From positions 62,001-126,000 of the forward strand of contig CAZGAQ010000001.1 of assembly GCA_964523405.1 (NCBI GenBank): 64,000 bases of DNA, read 5' to 3'. Numbering within the stretch: the stretch's first letter is position 1; the number at the start of each line of letters is the position of its first letter. The notes under the pieces were generated by a model. That model was not told where the DNA came from, did not search any database, and worked only from the letters and a program-made list of their open reading frames with translations. Position numbers and translations under genes: made by a program. The DNA is from CAZGAQ01 sp964523405 (GTDB lineage Bacteria; Planctomycetota; Phycisphaerae; UBA1845; Fen-1342). Of the stretch, positions 22,208 to 30,568 are shown piece by piece.

Positions 22208-24103
22208 ATGAAGTCGATCCGGCTGACCGGGATGGCACTCGTGGCGGCGCTAGCGATGGCAAGTGTGGCGAGCGGGGACGGCGAGGCCGTGCTGCTGGCG
22301 GACGACTTCGACGCGGGGACATCGGCGGGGCAGTGGAGCGTGTGGAGCTATGGCGGGGACTGCGTGGTGGACTTCGCGTACGACTATAGCGTGCGGGGGA
22401 TTTTGCCGGCGCCACACAGTGTGGGCGGGACGACACGCGGGCTGCGGATGATGGTGAACGGCAATGATGCCGTGGCGGCCAAGGATGCGGTGAGTGTGTA
22501 CCCGCTCGGGCAGGTTTTCGGTGGGGACCAGACGCTGCGCTGCGACATGTGGCTGAACTACAACGGCGGGGCGGGCGGGGGCACGGGCTCGACGCAGTTT
22601 GCGATGATGGGGCTGCACCATCACGCCGATCGCGTGGTGTGGAGCGACAACACGGCCAGCGACGGGGTCTGGAACGCGGTGTCCGGTGAGGGCGGGGCGG
22701 CGGACGACTACCGAGCGTATAGCGGGGCGACACTGCAGGCGGTGGGGACGGGCGGGTACGCGGCCGGGAGCCGGGATCACACCAGTGCGCTGTACCAGAC
22801 CCTGTTTCCGGCGCCGCCGGCGGAGACGGCCGGGGCGCCGGGGAAGCAATGGGTGGAGGTGGAGGTGCGGCGGCGCGGGGCGGTAGTGGAGTGGCGGCTG
22901 AACGGGCGGCAGTTGACGATGCGGGTGGACACGACGGCGACGAGTGGGGATGTCATGCTGGGGCAGATGGACCCGTACGCGTCGATCGCGGTGCCGCCCG
23001 AGGACAACTTCGTGATCTTCGACAACGTGCGGGTGGTGGCGCCGGACTGCAACGGGAACGGGGTGGCGGACCAGCAGGATCTGGCGGCGGGGACGAGCGC
23101 GGACTGCAACGGGGACGGATTGCCGGACGAATGCGAAGTGATCGCCAACGGGGACTACGACGTGGACGGCGACACGGACGCGGCGGATCTGGCGGCGCTG
23201 GGGACGGTCATGGCGGGACCGGGCGTGACGCCGGGGCTGCCGGATGCGCGGTGCGTGGCGGCCTGTCGGGCGGCGTTCGACGCGAACGGGGACGCGGCGT
23301 TCGATGCCGCGGACGTGCAGGTGCTGCAGCAGCGCGGGACGCGGGGCGTGTTCAAGGATCGGGCAGCGGGGGCGGTGGTGGGGAGCGAGTTTCTGGCGTC
23401 GGTGGTCGGGCTGGACCGGGCGACGCGCGAGCCGCGCGTGGTGCAGCAGATTCTCAGCGGGAATGTGCCGGGCTTTCTGCGGACGTTTGTGCCCATCACG
23501 GTGAGTGCGACGATTGACGGTGTCTACACGCAGGCGACGTACGAAGTGGCGCCGGACTACCTGTCGATCGGACTGGATCGCGACTTCGTGCGGATGCCGA
23601 TGAGTCCGGCCATCGCGCAGACGATCGCGGACGGACTGGGGTGTCTGCTCCCGACGCGGAAGATGGTGAACGACATCTACACGAGCGCGACGGTGAAGCT
23701 GGCGCCGGCGCCGATCAGTCCGACAACGGTGGACATTATGCTGCCGACGACGTTCTTCCGGCATCACGAGATGGTGGAGACGCAGCGGCAGGGATACGCG
23801 CTGGGGCCGCTGGTCGGCGGGATCAAGAAGGACGTGGTGATCACGCCGCGACTAGTGACGACGCCGGGGAAGGTGGCGATTTACGGGTGGCACCAGCTCA
23901 ACGGGACACCGATTCAGCCGCTGTATCTCGGACATGAAGCGACGTACATGGACTACAGCCACGGGATTCGGCTGGTGCGGAACCGGATCGTGGTGAACGG
24001 GGCGGAGATGACGGTGGCGGAGGTGCTGGCGCATCCGACGCTGAACGTGCTGCTGAGTGATGAAGGAGTGGTGACGACGCCGCGGTATCCGACGGCGCAG
24101 TAG
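22208..24103 (+). CDS. large secreted protein with calcium-binding dockerin-like repeats
   Basis: A 631-residue exported protein of unknown function. Signal peptide MKSIRLTGMALVAALAMASV; residues 25-275 look like a lectin or LamG-like beta-sandwich (DDFDAGTSAGQWSVWSYGG opening, ending in FVIFDNVRVVAPD); then thrombospondin-type-3-like and dockerin-like Asp-rich units (DCNGNGVADQQDLAAG, DCNGDGLPDECE, DVDGDTDAADLAALG, DANGDAAFDAADVQVL). The last 250 residues form a separate domain I do not recognise (PDYLSIGLDRDFVRMPMSP; LPTTFFRHHEMVE; IYGWHQLNGTPIQPLYLGH). ATG 22208 follows GGAGGAGCAC. The Asp repeats lie in the middle, not at the C-terminus, unlike a standard dockerin. Confidence 0.8.
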   Translation: MKSIRLTGMALVAALAMASVASGDGEAVLLADDFDAGTSAGQWSVWSYGGDCVVDFAYDYSVRGILPAPHSVGGTTRGLRMMVNGNDAVAAKDAVSVYPLGQVFGGDQTLRCDMWLNYNGGAGGGTGSTQFAMMGLHHHADRVVWSDNTASDGVWNAVSGEGGAADDYRAYSGATLQAVGTGGYAAGSRDHTSALYQTLFPAPPAETAGAPGKQWVEVEVRRRGAVVEWRLNGRQLTMRVDTTATSGDVMLGQMDPYASIAVPPEDNFVIFDNVRVVAPDCNGNGVADQQDLAAGTSADCNGDGLPDECEVIANGDYDVDGDTDAADLAALGTVMAGPGVTPGLPDARCVAACRAAFDANGDAAFDAADVQVLQQRGTRGVFKDRAAGAVVGSEFLASVVGLDRATREPRVVQQILSGNVPGFLRTFVPITVSATIDGVYTQATYEVAPDYLSIGLDRDFVRMPMSPAIAQTIADGLGCLLPTRKMVNDIYTSATVKLAPAPISPTTVDIMLPTTFFRHHEMVETQRQGYALGPLVGGIKKDVVITPRLVTTPGKVAIYGWHQLNGTPIQPLYLGHEATYMDYSHGIRLVRNRIVVNGAEMTVAEVLAHPTLNVLLSDEGVVTTPRYPTAQ

Positions 24104-24151
24104 CCGGAGGCGCAGGGGGACGACGCTACGCGCGACGCGGAGGGCTGACGA

Positions 24152-24157
24152 TACAAT
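24152..24157 (+). promoter_or_regulatory. candidate -10 element TACAAT
   Basis: TACAAT followed by TGGGGG, 109 bases before the GTG of the PIG-L gene and just upstream of the hairpin repeat. No -35 is seen. Confidence 0.25.
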
Positions 24158-24189
24158 TGGGGGTTGGTGCTCCTGCGATTGCAGCGAAC

Positions 24190-24212
24190 GCCACTGCTCG
24201 CAGAGCAGTGGC
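24190..24212. repeat. perfect hairpin repeat in the PIG-L leader
   Basis: GCCACTGCTC (24190-24199) and GAGCAGTGGC (24203-24212) form a perfect 10-bp stem with a 3-base loop. A further GCAGTGGCAC copy follows at about 24233-24242, and the whole is flanked by GTGCTCCTG (about 24167) and CAGGAGC (about 24241), so a larger folded unit is possible. It could be a REP-like element or a leader structure for the gene at 24266. Confidence 0.7.
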
Positions 24213-24265
24213 ACATGGCCACCACGCATAGGGCAGTGGCACAGGAGCGCCGGTAAGGAGGCGTT

Positions 24266-25027
24266 GTGTCCACGGAGCCGCTCGACATCGTTTTCGCCAT
24301 GCCCCACCCGGACGATTTGGAGATCACGTGCGGGGGGACGATCGCCAAACTCGTGAAGCTGGGGCACAAGGTGGGCGTCGTGCACATGACCAACGGGGAG
24401 CCAACGCCGCGCGGCACGCCGGAGCTTCGCGCGCGCGAGCTGGCGGAAGCGGCGCAGATTCTAGGGGTGAAGCACCTGGTGACGCTGGGACTGACGAATC
24501 GCGAGCTGATGGACGGACCGCCGGCGCGGTACGCGGTGGCAACGGTGCTGCGGCGCTGGCGGCCGCGGATTGTGGTGGGGATGGCGGGGCGGACACCGGG
24601 GGCGTCGCCGGACCATTACCAGGCACAACTGATTCTGGAGGGGGCGCGGTTCTATTCGCAGCTCACCAAGTGGGACGACCGCTTCGACGGGACGCCACCG
24701 CACCGCATCGACTGGCTGTGGTATCGGCCGGTGGCGGCGAGTGCGGAGCTGACGCATTGGCCAGGGTCGTTCGTGATGGACATCAGCGACGTGTATGCGC
24801 AGAAGATCGCGGCGATCTCGGTGTACAAATCGCAGTTTGACGAGCAGCGCCTGGCGAAGCTATTGCACCGCATTCGGGCGCTGGACGCGGCCGACGGTTC
24901 GCGGAGCGGGTTTGAGTACGGCGAGCTGTTTGCGCTGCCGCATACGCTGCCCTTGACCGATCCGGTGGCGCTATTCAAGACGCTGACGCCGTGGACGGCG
25001 CCGACGTATCCGCCGCGGTCGGGGTGA
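24266..25027 (+). CDS. PIG-L / LmbE-family zinc-dependent N-deacetylase
   Basis: A 253-residue deacetylase of the family that includes the GlcNAc-PI, mycothiol (MshB) and bacillithiol (BshB) enzymes. The metal site AMPHPDDLEITCGGTIAKL is intact at residues 11-29, followed by VGVVHMTNGE, the helix TPELRARELAEAAQILGVK, and SPDHYQAQ with the third ligand His. The substrate cannot be told; no BshA-, BshC- or MshC-like gene is adjacent. A strong AAGGAGGCGTT precedes the GTG start at 24266. The leader holds the hairpin repeat at 24190. Confidence 0.9.
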   Translation: MSTEPLDIVFAMPHPDDLEITCGGTIAKLVKLGHKVGVVHMTNGEPTPRGTPELRARELAEAAQILGVKHLVTLGLTNRELMDGPPARYAVATVLRRWRPRIVVGMAGRTPGASPDHYQAQLILEGARFYSQLTKWDDRFDGTPPHRIDWLWYRPVAASAELTHWPGSFVMDISDVYAQKIAAISVYKSQFDEQRLAKLLHRIRALDAADGSRSGFEYGELFALPHTLPLTDPVALFKTLTPWTAPTYPPRSG

Positions 25028-25080
25028 ACCAACAGGTGCGGCTGCGCACTGGGACAGCAGGACAGTCGACGGTAGTTCAC

Positions 25081-25108
25081 GTCAGGCACGGAGGCCTGAC
25101 GCTACGGG
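25081..25108. repeat. dispersed repeat copy with inverted GTCAGGC
   Basis: GTCAGGC (25081-25087) and GCCTGAC (25094-25100) form a small hairpin, followed by GCTACGGG. The segment AGGCCTGACGCTACGG recurs exactly at 37993-38008, and related copies lie at 41601 and 45661. Confidence 0.65.
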
Positions 25109-25161
25109 ACTGCGACCGTGGGCGTCCCGCGATCGCGTGCTGCTGCGGCGTCCATGGCGGG

Positions 25162-27996
25162 CTATTTCCCGGCGGGTTCGGCGACGAGGCAGTCGATGCC
25201 GAAGTAGTAGCCGGTTGAGGACGGGCCTTTGCCGGTGACTTCGAACTTCACGCGGGCGGGGCCGGCGGGCAGTTCGAAGGTGCCGAGGGGAACGACAAAG
25301 CCGGGCTCGATCTGGCGGGCGTAGGTGTCGGCCGGTTCGCCGGCCGGCTTGCCGTTGACGTAGGCCTGCACGAGGCCGTAGTCCCACGAGCGCGTGTAAA
25401 CGGCCGACAGCTTGTAGCGGCCGGCGGTCGCGATGGGGAGCTCGATTTCGATCCAGGCGCCGGTGGCGGCGGGTTTGCACCAGAGATGGGCTCCGGCGCT
25501 GGCGCCATCGATCGGCTGGGTTTCGTGGGCGTCACCTTCGCCGCCGGTGATCTTCAGGGTCTCGGCTTCCTGGGCGTGGCGGCCGAACGTGCGGACGAGT
25601 TCGACGACGTCGAGGCCGAGGCAGCGGCCTTTGGCGGCGCGATTCGGCTCGACGGCGCGGAAGGCGAGCTGGTGCGGGCCGGCAGTGAGATTGGCGGTGC
25701 CGGTGGTGAGTGTCTTGAGGGTGGGCTCGGCTGCGTAGGTGTCGAAAGGTTCGCCGAGGGGCTGGCCGTCGAGGAGGGTCTGGAAACGGCCGCCGCGCGA
25801 GTCGCACGTGACGCGGGGATTCACGAGCACGGAGAGGTCGGTCTTCTGCTCGGGCAGGGCGAAGGTGATCGTGTCGCCGACGGCGGGGAAGTCGAGGGCG
25901 AGCTGCGCGCCGGCGGACCAGTCGAGGGTGCCGTACTCGAGCGTGTGCTGTGCCTTGCCGGCGTCGACGATCTTGAGGTCTTCCCCCTCGGGGCCGCGGT
26001 TGCTGCGCGGCAGGTCAGCGAGCATCCAGCAGTCGAGCACGGCAGGTTTGGGGCACTGTACGGTGATGTCGTTGGGGCCCTTGGTGAGCTTGATGACGCC
26101 GACCGTGTACGTGCCGGCTGCGGCGAGGTCATACTTGACGGTGCCGATGGTACGGCCGTCGGCGGCGGTCGCGGTGATGGTCTCGAAGGTGCGGTGCGTA
26201 CTGACACGGAGCTGGAGGCGGGCGACGCGGTCGGCGTCAGACGGAAGACGCATGGTGACGGGCTGGTCGGTGGAGATGATGACGGCGGCTTCCTTGGAGA
26301 GCTCGTAGTCGCCGCCCTTGGGTTGTTTGACGACGTTGCCCCAGCCGGTGCCGATGATGACGGCTTCGGCTTCGATGGCGCCGGGGATGCGCAGGCCGGG
26401 GACGGTGAGGTCGGCCTTGGCGAGCGGCTTGGCCGTATCCTTTGCGGCGGCGTCGGCGTACCAGTAGGCGACGGTGCTGTAATAGGTGTCCTTTTCTTTG
26501 CCGAACTGCCAGTTCTCGATGGTGAAGCGGACGGACTTCTGGAAGTTGATGCAGTCGGGGATGTGCCAGCGGTAGGCGGAGTTCTTGCCGTACGGGCCGG
26601 TGCGCGTCACACCCTGCAGGGGGCGGATGTGCTCGTGCAGGCCCCAGGCGTCGCTGATGTAGTCCTCGGAGCCGGTGCCGAAGTATGACGGGAACTTCTC
26701 GCCGTCGAGCCAGAGCTTCTCGTCGCCTTCGCCCCACCATATTGCGCGGGGACAATCGACGTTGAGCACGCAACCGACGATGCGGCCGCGGCCGGTGGCT
26801 TCGAGGATAGGGTAGTCGTAGGACTCGCAGGGGTCTTCCTTGTGGAAGCGGGCGTGGAAGCGGAGGGCATCGGCGGCGGGGGGGCGCTTGTCGACGCGGA
26901 GGTGGAGCAGGAGGCCGATGGGCTTTTTGCCCTCGTTGAGGTTCTCGATCTCGACGCGCAGGCCATTGCGGAAGGGCATGGGAAAGAAGCAGTACAGGAA
27001 ACGGTCTTCGCCGGCGTGGCGGTCGGGCAGGGGGATGGAGACGAGTTCGCTGGCACGCTTGGTGCCGATGGGGAGGCTATTGAAGGGAATGAGGTCGAAG
27101 CCGGAGCCGAAGAAGTCGATGAGCGGGCTTTCGACGCAAGGCGTCTTTTCGCCGTCGGCGTAGACGCGCAGAACGCAGCGGTGCAGGGCGTAGAGCTCGC
27201 GTGGGTCGACCTTGTCGGTGAGGCCGACGTAGAGGGCCCGGACGGTGCCGGCGCCGGTGAGGTCCCATTGCAGTTTGTCGCCGGGGGCGAGGTCCTTCTG
27301 CTCGGCGACGGGCATGGCGCGACCGCCGAGGACCTGCTTTTCCGAGAGACCTTCGGTGAGGGCCTGTTTGACTTCGGCGAGGGCGGCCTGTGCGGCCTCG
27401 TCGAGCTGCATCTGGAAGCGGTCGACGGTCGTGCCCGGGGCGAACTGCACATAGTTGATCTGGTAGTAGGCGCGGCTCTCGCGGCAGAGGACCTTGCAGC
27501 TCTTGGCGTAGCCGAGCGGGAAATAGCAGTTCAGGCCGCGGTAGACGAAAGGTTCGGTGAAAGGCTCGAGACGGCCGGAGAGCAACTCGGCGAAAGGCAG
27601 GTCGATGACGGGCTCGTCGTCGAGGAGGATGCGGATGACGCCCTGGGGGTTGGCGGACCAGATGCGGGTGATGGCGCCGGGGCCGGTCATTTCGGCCATG
27701 ACGTCCCAGCCGTCGTCCTGGTGGCGGATGAACTGGCCCCAGTCGTTGTTGGCGTCCCAGCCGATCTGCTTGCCGGTGGCGTCAAGCTGGCTGGCGCGGT
27801 CGTAGCTGGAGAACATGCCGGTGCGTTCGCCGGCAGGTGGGGGCGTGGTGAGGCGGTCGAGGTCGATGATGCGCCGCAGGAGGTCGGCCTGTGTGAGGTG
27901 CGCGGGGTTCGCGGCGGGCTGGGCGGCGGCGATGGCGGCCGCGGCGGCGATGATCAGCACGGTGAGCGAAAGACGAGGCAGGTGCGTGCGTTGCAT
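25162..27996 (-). CDS. secreted GH172 / DUF2961 glycoside hydrolase with C-terminal carbohydrate-binding-like regions
   Basis: A 944-residue exported protein. Signal peptide MQRTHLPRLSLTVLIIAAAA; the DUF2961 domain follows (FSSYDRASQLDATG opening; AEMTGPGAITRIWSANPQG; WWGEGDEKLWLDGEKFPSYF; FGTGSEDYISDAWG). The family is now GH172, with alpha-D-fructofuranosidase and D-arabinofuranosidase members. The Glu of WWGEGDE and the Glu of GTGSEDY are 21 residues apart, the spacing I recall for the catalytic pair of the Bifidobacterium enzyme. The last 400 residues contain two jelly-roll-like modules (GEDLKIVDAGKAQH..., EAETLKITGGEGDAH...YTRSWDYGLVQAYVNG). ATG 27996 was chosen at the signal peptide. 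Confidence 0.88.
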   Translation of the reverse strand: MQRTHLPRLSLTVLIIAAAAAIAAAQPAANPAHLTQADLLRRIIDLDRLTTPPPAGERTGMFSSYDRASQLDATGKQIGWDANNDWGQFIRHQDDGWDVMAEMTGPGAITRIWSANPQGVIRILLDDEPVIDLPFAELLSGRLEPFTEPFVYRGLNCYFPLGYAKSCKVLCRESRAYYQINYVQFAPGTTVDRFQMQLDEAAQAALAEVKQALTEGLSEKQVLGGRAMPVAEQKDLAPGDKLQWDLTGAGTVRALYVGLTDKVDPRELYALHRCVLRVYADGEKTPCVESPLIDFFGSGFDLIPFNSLPIGTKRASELVSIPLPDRHAGEDRFLYCFFPMPFRNGLRVEIENLNEGKKPIGLLLHLRVDKRPPAADALRFHARFHKEDPCESYDYPILEATGRGRIVGCVLNVDCPRAIWWGEGDEKLWLDGEKFPSYFGTGSEDYISDAWGLHEHIRPLQGVTRTGPYGKNSAYRWHIPDCINFQKSVRFTIENWQFGKEKDTYYSTVAYWYADAAAKDTAKPLAKADLTVPGLRIPGAIEAEAVIIGTGWGNVVKQPKGGDYELSKEAAVIISTDQPVTMRLPSDADRVARLQLRVSTHRTFETITATAADGRTIGTVKYDLAAAGTYTVGVIKLTKGPNDITVQCPKPAVLDCWMLADLPRSNRGPEGEDLKIVDAGKAQHTLEYGTLDWSAGAQLALDFPAVGDTITFALPEQKTDLSVLVNPRVTCDSRGGRFQTLLDGQPLGEPFDTYAAEPTLKTLTTGTANLTAGPHQLAFRAVEPNRAAKGRCLGLDVVELVRTFGRHAQEAETLKITGGEGDAHETQPIDGASAGAHLWCKPAATGAWIEIELPIATAGRYKLSAVYTRSWDYGLVQAYVNGKPAGEPADTYARQIEPGFVVPLGTFELPAGPARVKFEVTGKGPSSTGYYFGIDCLVAEPAGK

Positions 27997-28132
27997 GGTA
28001 GTCCTCGCTGGGGGCTGGCAGGCCCGGGGCATTGTCGCGCGCCGGAGGCGAGGTGGCGAGGGCGGCGCGGGGAGGGAAAGCGGGAAGGGGGTCAAACCGG
28101 GACAGGGGACAGGTGAAAGGGGACAGGGCATC

Positions 28133-28160
28133 GTGCAAACGTGAAAACGTGCAAACGTGA
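28133..28160. repeat. octamer tandem repeat (GTGMAAAC)x3.5
   Basis: Units GTGCAAAC, GTGAAAAC, GTGCAAAC and a partial GTGA run in line, directly preceded by GGGGACAGG-type repeats (about 28100-28130). The element lies between pdxA and the GH172 gene. Confidence 0.75.
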
Positions 28161-28230
28161 GGCGGGGGCGTCTGACGCCGCATACATCGGCCGTCGCTCA
28201 CGTTCGTTCGGGACAGGCTCCGTCTTGACG

Positions 28231-29286
28231 TTACTGGGGGATGGCAGCGCGTTGGCGGAGGCGGATGGTGGCGAGGTCGATGGCGAGTTCGAGGGCGGCG
28301 CGCATGCTGCCGGCGTCGGCGCGGTTTTTGCCGGCGATGTCGAAGGCCGTGCCGTGATCGGGGCTGGTGCGGATGGCGCCGAGACCCAGGGTGACCTGCA
28401 CGGCGTGGTTGAAGGCGGCCATCTTGACGGGGATGAGGCCCTGGTCGTGGTACATGGCGACGAGGCCGTCGAAGCGGCGGGCGACGTCGGGGATGAAGGC
28501 GGTGTCGGGCGGCAGCGGGCCAGTGACATGCAGGCCGGCATCGCGGGCGATGGCCAGGGCCGGCTCGATGATGCGTTCCTCCTCATCGCCGAGCAGGCCG
28601 CGCTCGCCAGCGTGCGGGTTCAGGCCGAGCACGCCAATGTGCGGGCGGGTGAGGCCGAACCAGTCGCGCAGGGCGCGGTCGAGGAGATCGATGGGCTGGT
28701 GGACGAGGCCGATGGTGAAGCGGTTGCGCAGCTCGAAGAGGGGGACATGGTCGGAGGCGAGGGCCACACGTAGGGAGCCGGCGACGAACGTCATGGTGAC
28801 GCGCTTGGTCTCGAAGCGCTGGGCGAGCAGGTCGGTGTGGCCCTGAAACTTGTGGTTGGACTCGTGCCAGGCCTGCTTGCTGATGGGGCCGGTGACGAGA
28901 GCGTCGAGCGTGCCGGCGCGGAGGTGGCGGATGCCTTCTTCGACGAAGCGGAAGGAGGCGTGGCCGGCCTGGGGGTCGACAGCACGCAGGCCGTTGACGC
29001 GCAGCGGCGGGATCTCGTCGAAGTCCATGACGAGCACGCCGGAGCTGACGCGCGGGCCGTGGTCGTAGGGTTCGCGCCACCAGTAGGGGTTGATCTCGGC
29101 CTGGTCAGCAGCGACTTCGAGGACGTCGTGCAGACCGAAGACGACGAAACGAGCGCGGCCACGCAGGGCGGGATCGGCGAGGGCCTTGACGATGGTCTCG
29201 GGGCCGACGCCGAGCGGGTCGCCCAATGTGATGCCGATGAGCGGGCGGGGCGCGACGGCAAGGGGGGCTGGTTCGGCGGCGGTCAT
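28231..29286 (-). CDS. pdxA: 4-hydroxythreonine-4-phosphate dehydrogenase
   Basis: NAD-dependent dehydrogenase of the DXP-dependent vitamin B6 pathway; it makes the amino-ketone condensed by PdxJ. The 351-residue protein shows the family pattern: ITLGDPLGVGPETIVKAL near the N-terminus, GPISKQAWHESNHKFQGHTDL with metal-ligand His, DHVPLFEL, GLNPHAGERGLLGDEEER with the second His region, PPDTAFIPD and MYHDQGLIPVKM with the third His. The usual GDPAG motif is GDPLG here. It overlaps ribE by 4 bases (start ATG 29286), so the two are co-translated, a pairing of B6 and riboflavin synthesis. A second-type PdxA2 activity cannot be excluded. Confidence 0.92.
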   Translation of the reverse strand: MTAAEPAPLAVAPRPLIGITLGDPLGVGPETIVKALADPALRGRARFVVFGLHDVLEVAADQAEINPYWWREPYDHGPRVSSGVLVMDFDEIPPLRVNGLRAVDPQAGHASFRFVEEGIRHLRAGTLDALVTGPISKQAWHESNHKFQGHTDLLAQRFETKRVTMTFVAGSLRVALASDHVPLFELRNRFTIGLVHQPIDLLDRALRDWFGLTRPHIGVLGLNPHAGERGLLGDEEERIIEPALAIARDAGLHVTGPLPPDTAFIPDVARRFDGLVAMYHDQGLIPVKMAAFNHAVQVTLGLGAIRTSPDHGTAFDIAGKNRADAGSMRAALELAIDLATIRLRQRAAIPQ

Positions 29287-29960
29287 GGGGCGAACCCGCC
29301 GGCCTGGAGCTGCTCCCAGGTGAGGCGACCGCCAGTGGAGCCGTTCGCGGCGAGGGCGTCGAGGCGGGCGACGATAAGGCGGGCGAGGATGTCGGTCTCA
29401 AGGTTGACGCGGTCGCCGGGCTGGCGGTGAGCGAAGGTCGTGCGCTCAAGCGTCGTGGGAATCAGCGCGACGGAGAACAACTCGCCGGTGGCGTCGACGA
29501 TCGTGAGACTCGTGCCGTCGATGGCGATGGAGCCCTTGGGCACGATGTAGCGGACCAGTTCGACGGGCGCCTGAATCCAGAGCTTCCACTCGCCGGCGCG
29601 GCGCTCGATGCGTTCAAGGCGGCCGGTGCCGTCGACGTGGCCCTGGACGAAGTGGCCGTCGAGTGCGTCGCCGACACGGAGGGCGTTTTCAAGGTGGACG
29701 GCGTCGCCGCGGCGCAGGCTGCCGAGGGTGCTGCGCTGCCAGGTTTCGGGCACGACGTGGAACACGCCGACGGTGCCGCGGCGCTCGGCGAGGGTCAGGC
29801 AGACCCCGTTCACGGCGACGCTGGCACCGAGCTGGAGTCCGGCGGCGAGCGCCCCGAGGTCGAGGTCGAAACGGTGGGCCAGGCCGCCGGGGCCGTGCGG
29901 GCGCGGCGCAGGCTCGACCCCCACGACGGTACCCAGAGCCTGGACGACACCGGTGAACAT
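29283..29960 (-). CDS. ribE: riboflavin synthase, alpha subunit
   Basis: Converts two 6,7-dimethyl-8-ribityllumazine to riboflavin plus the pyrimidinedione. The 225-residue protein is a tandem duplication of a lumazine-binding barrel: N-half MFTGVVQALGTV, GASVAVNGVCLTL, FHVVPETWQRSTLG, NALRVGDALDGHFVQGHVDG; C-half YIVPKGSIAIDGTSLTI, VALIPTTLERTTFA, VNLETDILAR. Start at ATG 29960, which gives the conserved MFTG; the longer frame upstream is not conserved in style. The stop overlaps the pdxA start. I see no FMN riboswitch in the 167 bases upstream. Length and both halves are normal. Confidence 0.95.
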   Translation of the reverse strand: MFTGVVQALGTVVGVEPAPRPHGPGGLAHRFDLDLGALAAGLQLGASVAVNGVCLTLAERRGTVGVFHVVPETWQRSTLGSLRRGDAVHLENALRVGDALDGHFVQGHVDGTGRLERIERRAGEWKLWIQAPVELVRYIVPKGSIAIDGTSLTIVDATGELFSVALIPTTLERTTFAHRQPGDRVNLETDILARLIVARLDALAANGSTGGRLTWEQLQAGGFAP

Positions 29961-30050
29961 GGCGAGCGAGCACCTGACAACGGTCGCGGCTGGCGTCGGC
30001 CACCTGGAACCGGTCAGCCCGCCACCGCGCACCGGGTATTTTAGACAAAC

Positions 30051-30082
30051 GGAACACCCACGCCAGGGAGCGGGGGTGTTCC
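30051..30082 (-). terminator. hairpin after the lipoprotein pair, possible terminator
   Basis: GGAACACCC (30051-30059) and GGGTGTTCC (30074-30082) form a 9-bp stem. Read leftward, it is followed by GTTTGTCTAAAATAC, a weak T-rich tail. It lies 46 bases beyond the stop of the second lipoprotein gene. A second GCCGGC inverted pair lies next to it at 30097-30113. Confidence 0.5.
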
Positions 30083-30127
30083 GGGTGTGCTGGGGAGCCG
30101 GCCGTGTGCCGGCCGCCGAGGTGGTGC

Positions 30128-30556
30128 TTACGGCTGCTGCTGGCCGAGATTCTGGAGCAGGCCGGCGTAGTCGGTGGCGCTCAGCGCTTCGAACTGTGCG
30201 CGGACCGTGTCGGAAATCACGACCGAGTTCGGGTCGGCCTCCGCCTGGGCGATGAAGGCGGTCAGATCTTCCTTGGTGCCGATGTTGTTGTCATGGAGGA
30301 ACACGACGATGGCGTTGGCCTGGTCCTCCGTGAACGGCACGGTGGTGCCGCTGGCCTGGGCGGCCAGGTTCACGACGACCTGGACATCGGCGGCGTTGAG
30401 ATTGGCGAAATCGCCGGATGCGATCTTGGTCGTGGCGGTGGCGGCGTCGCTGCAGCCGTACTTGTTGCAGGTCTGGGGGGGCGGGGCGCAGCTTGCGAGC
30501 AGCAGCAGGCTGACGGCGCCGAGAGCGATGGCGACATAGTACTTCCGTGCACTCAT
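30128..30556 (-). CDS. hypothetical lipoprotein, second of a homologous tandem pair
   Basis: A 142-residue lipoprotein (lipobox LLASC at about 19-23). The mature part contains VPFTEDQANAIVVFLHDN, then LTAFIAQAEADP and VISDTVRAQFEAL. The same order of elements occurs in the upstream gene (SITLTDAEAQAIVSFFDDL, LEAYLDTPDA, IPDGVLKSLF), so the two are diverged duplicates. No enzyme motif is seen; the helical, Asp/Glu-rich text might bind a partner or act in a complex. It follows its neighbour by 12 bases in the same transcript. Confidence 0.8.
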   Translation of the reverse strand: MSARKYYVAIALGAVSLLLLASCAPPPQTCNKYGCSDAATATTKIASGDFANLNAADVQVVVNLAAQASGTTVPFTEDQANAIVVFLHDNNIGTKEDLTAFIAQAEADPNSVVISDTVRAQFEALSATDYAGLLQNLGQQQP

Positions 30557-30568
30557 CCGAGGCCTCCT

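Noticed and set aside
25486..28116. Two long rightward frames opposite the GH172 gene
   Set aside because: Antisense shadows with low-complexity Gly/Val/Asp text; the minus strand has a clear GH172 protein.
18162..28160. Possible CRISPR array
   Set aside because: The tandem repeats have 7-8 base units with no spacers, and no cas gene is present.
29961..30127. FMN riboswitch upstream of ribE
   Set aside because: The conserved core sequences are not visible; the region holds only GC-rich hairpins belonging to the neighbouring transcript end.
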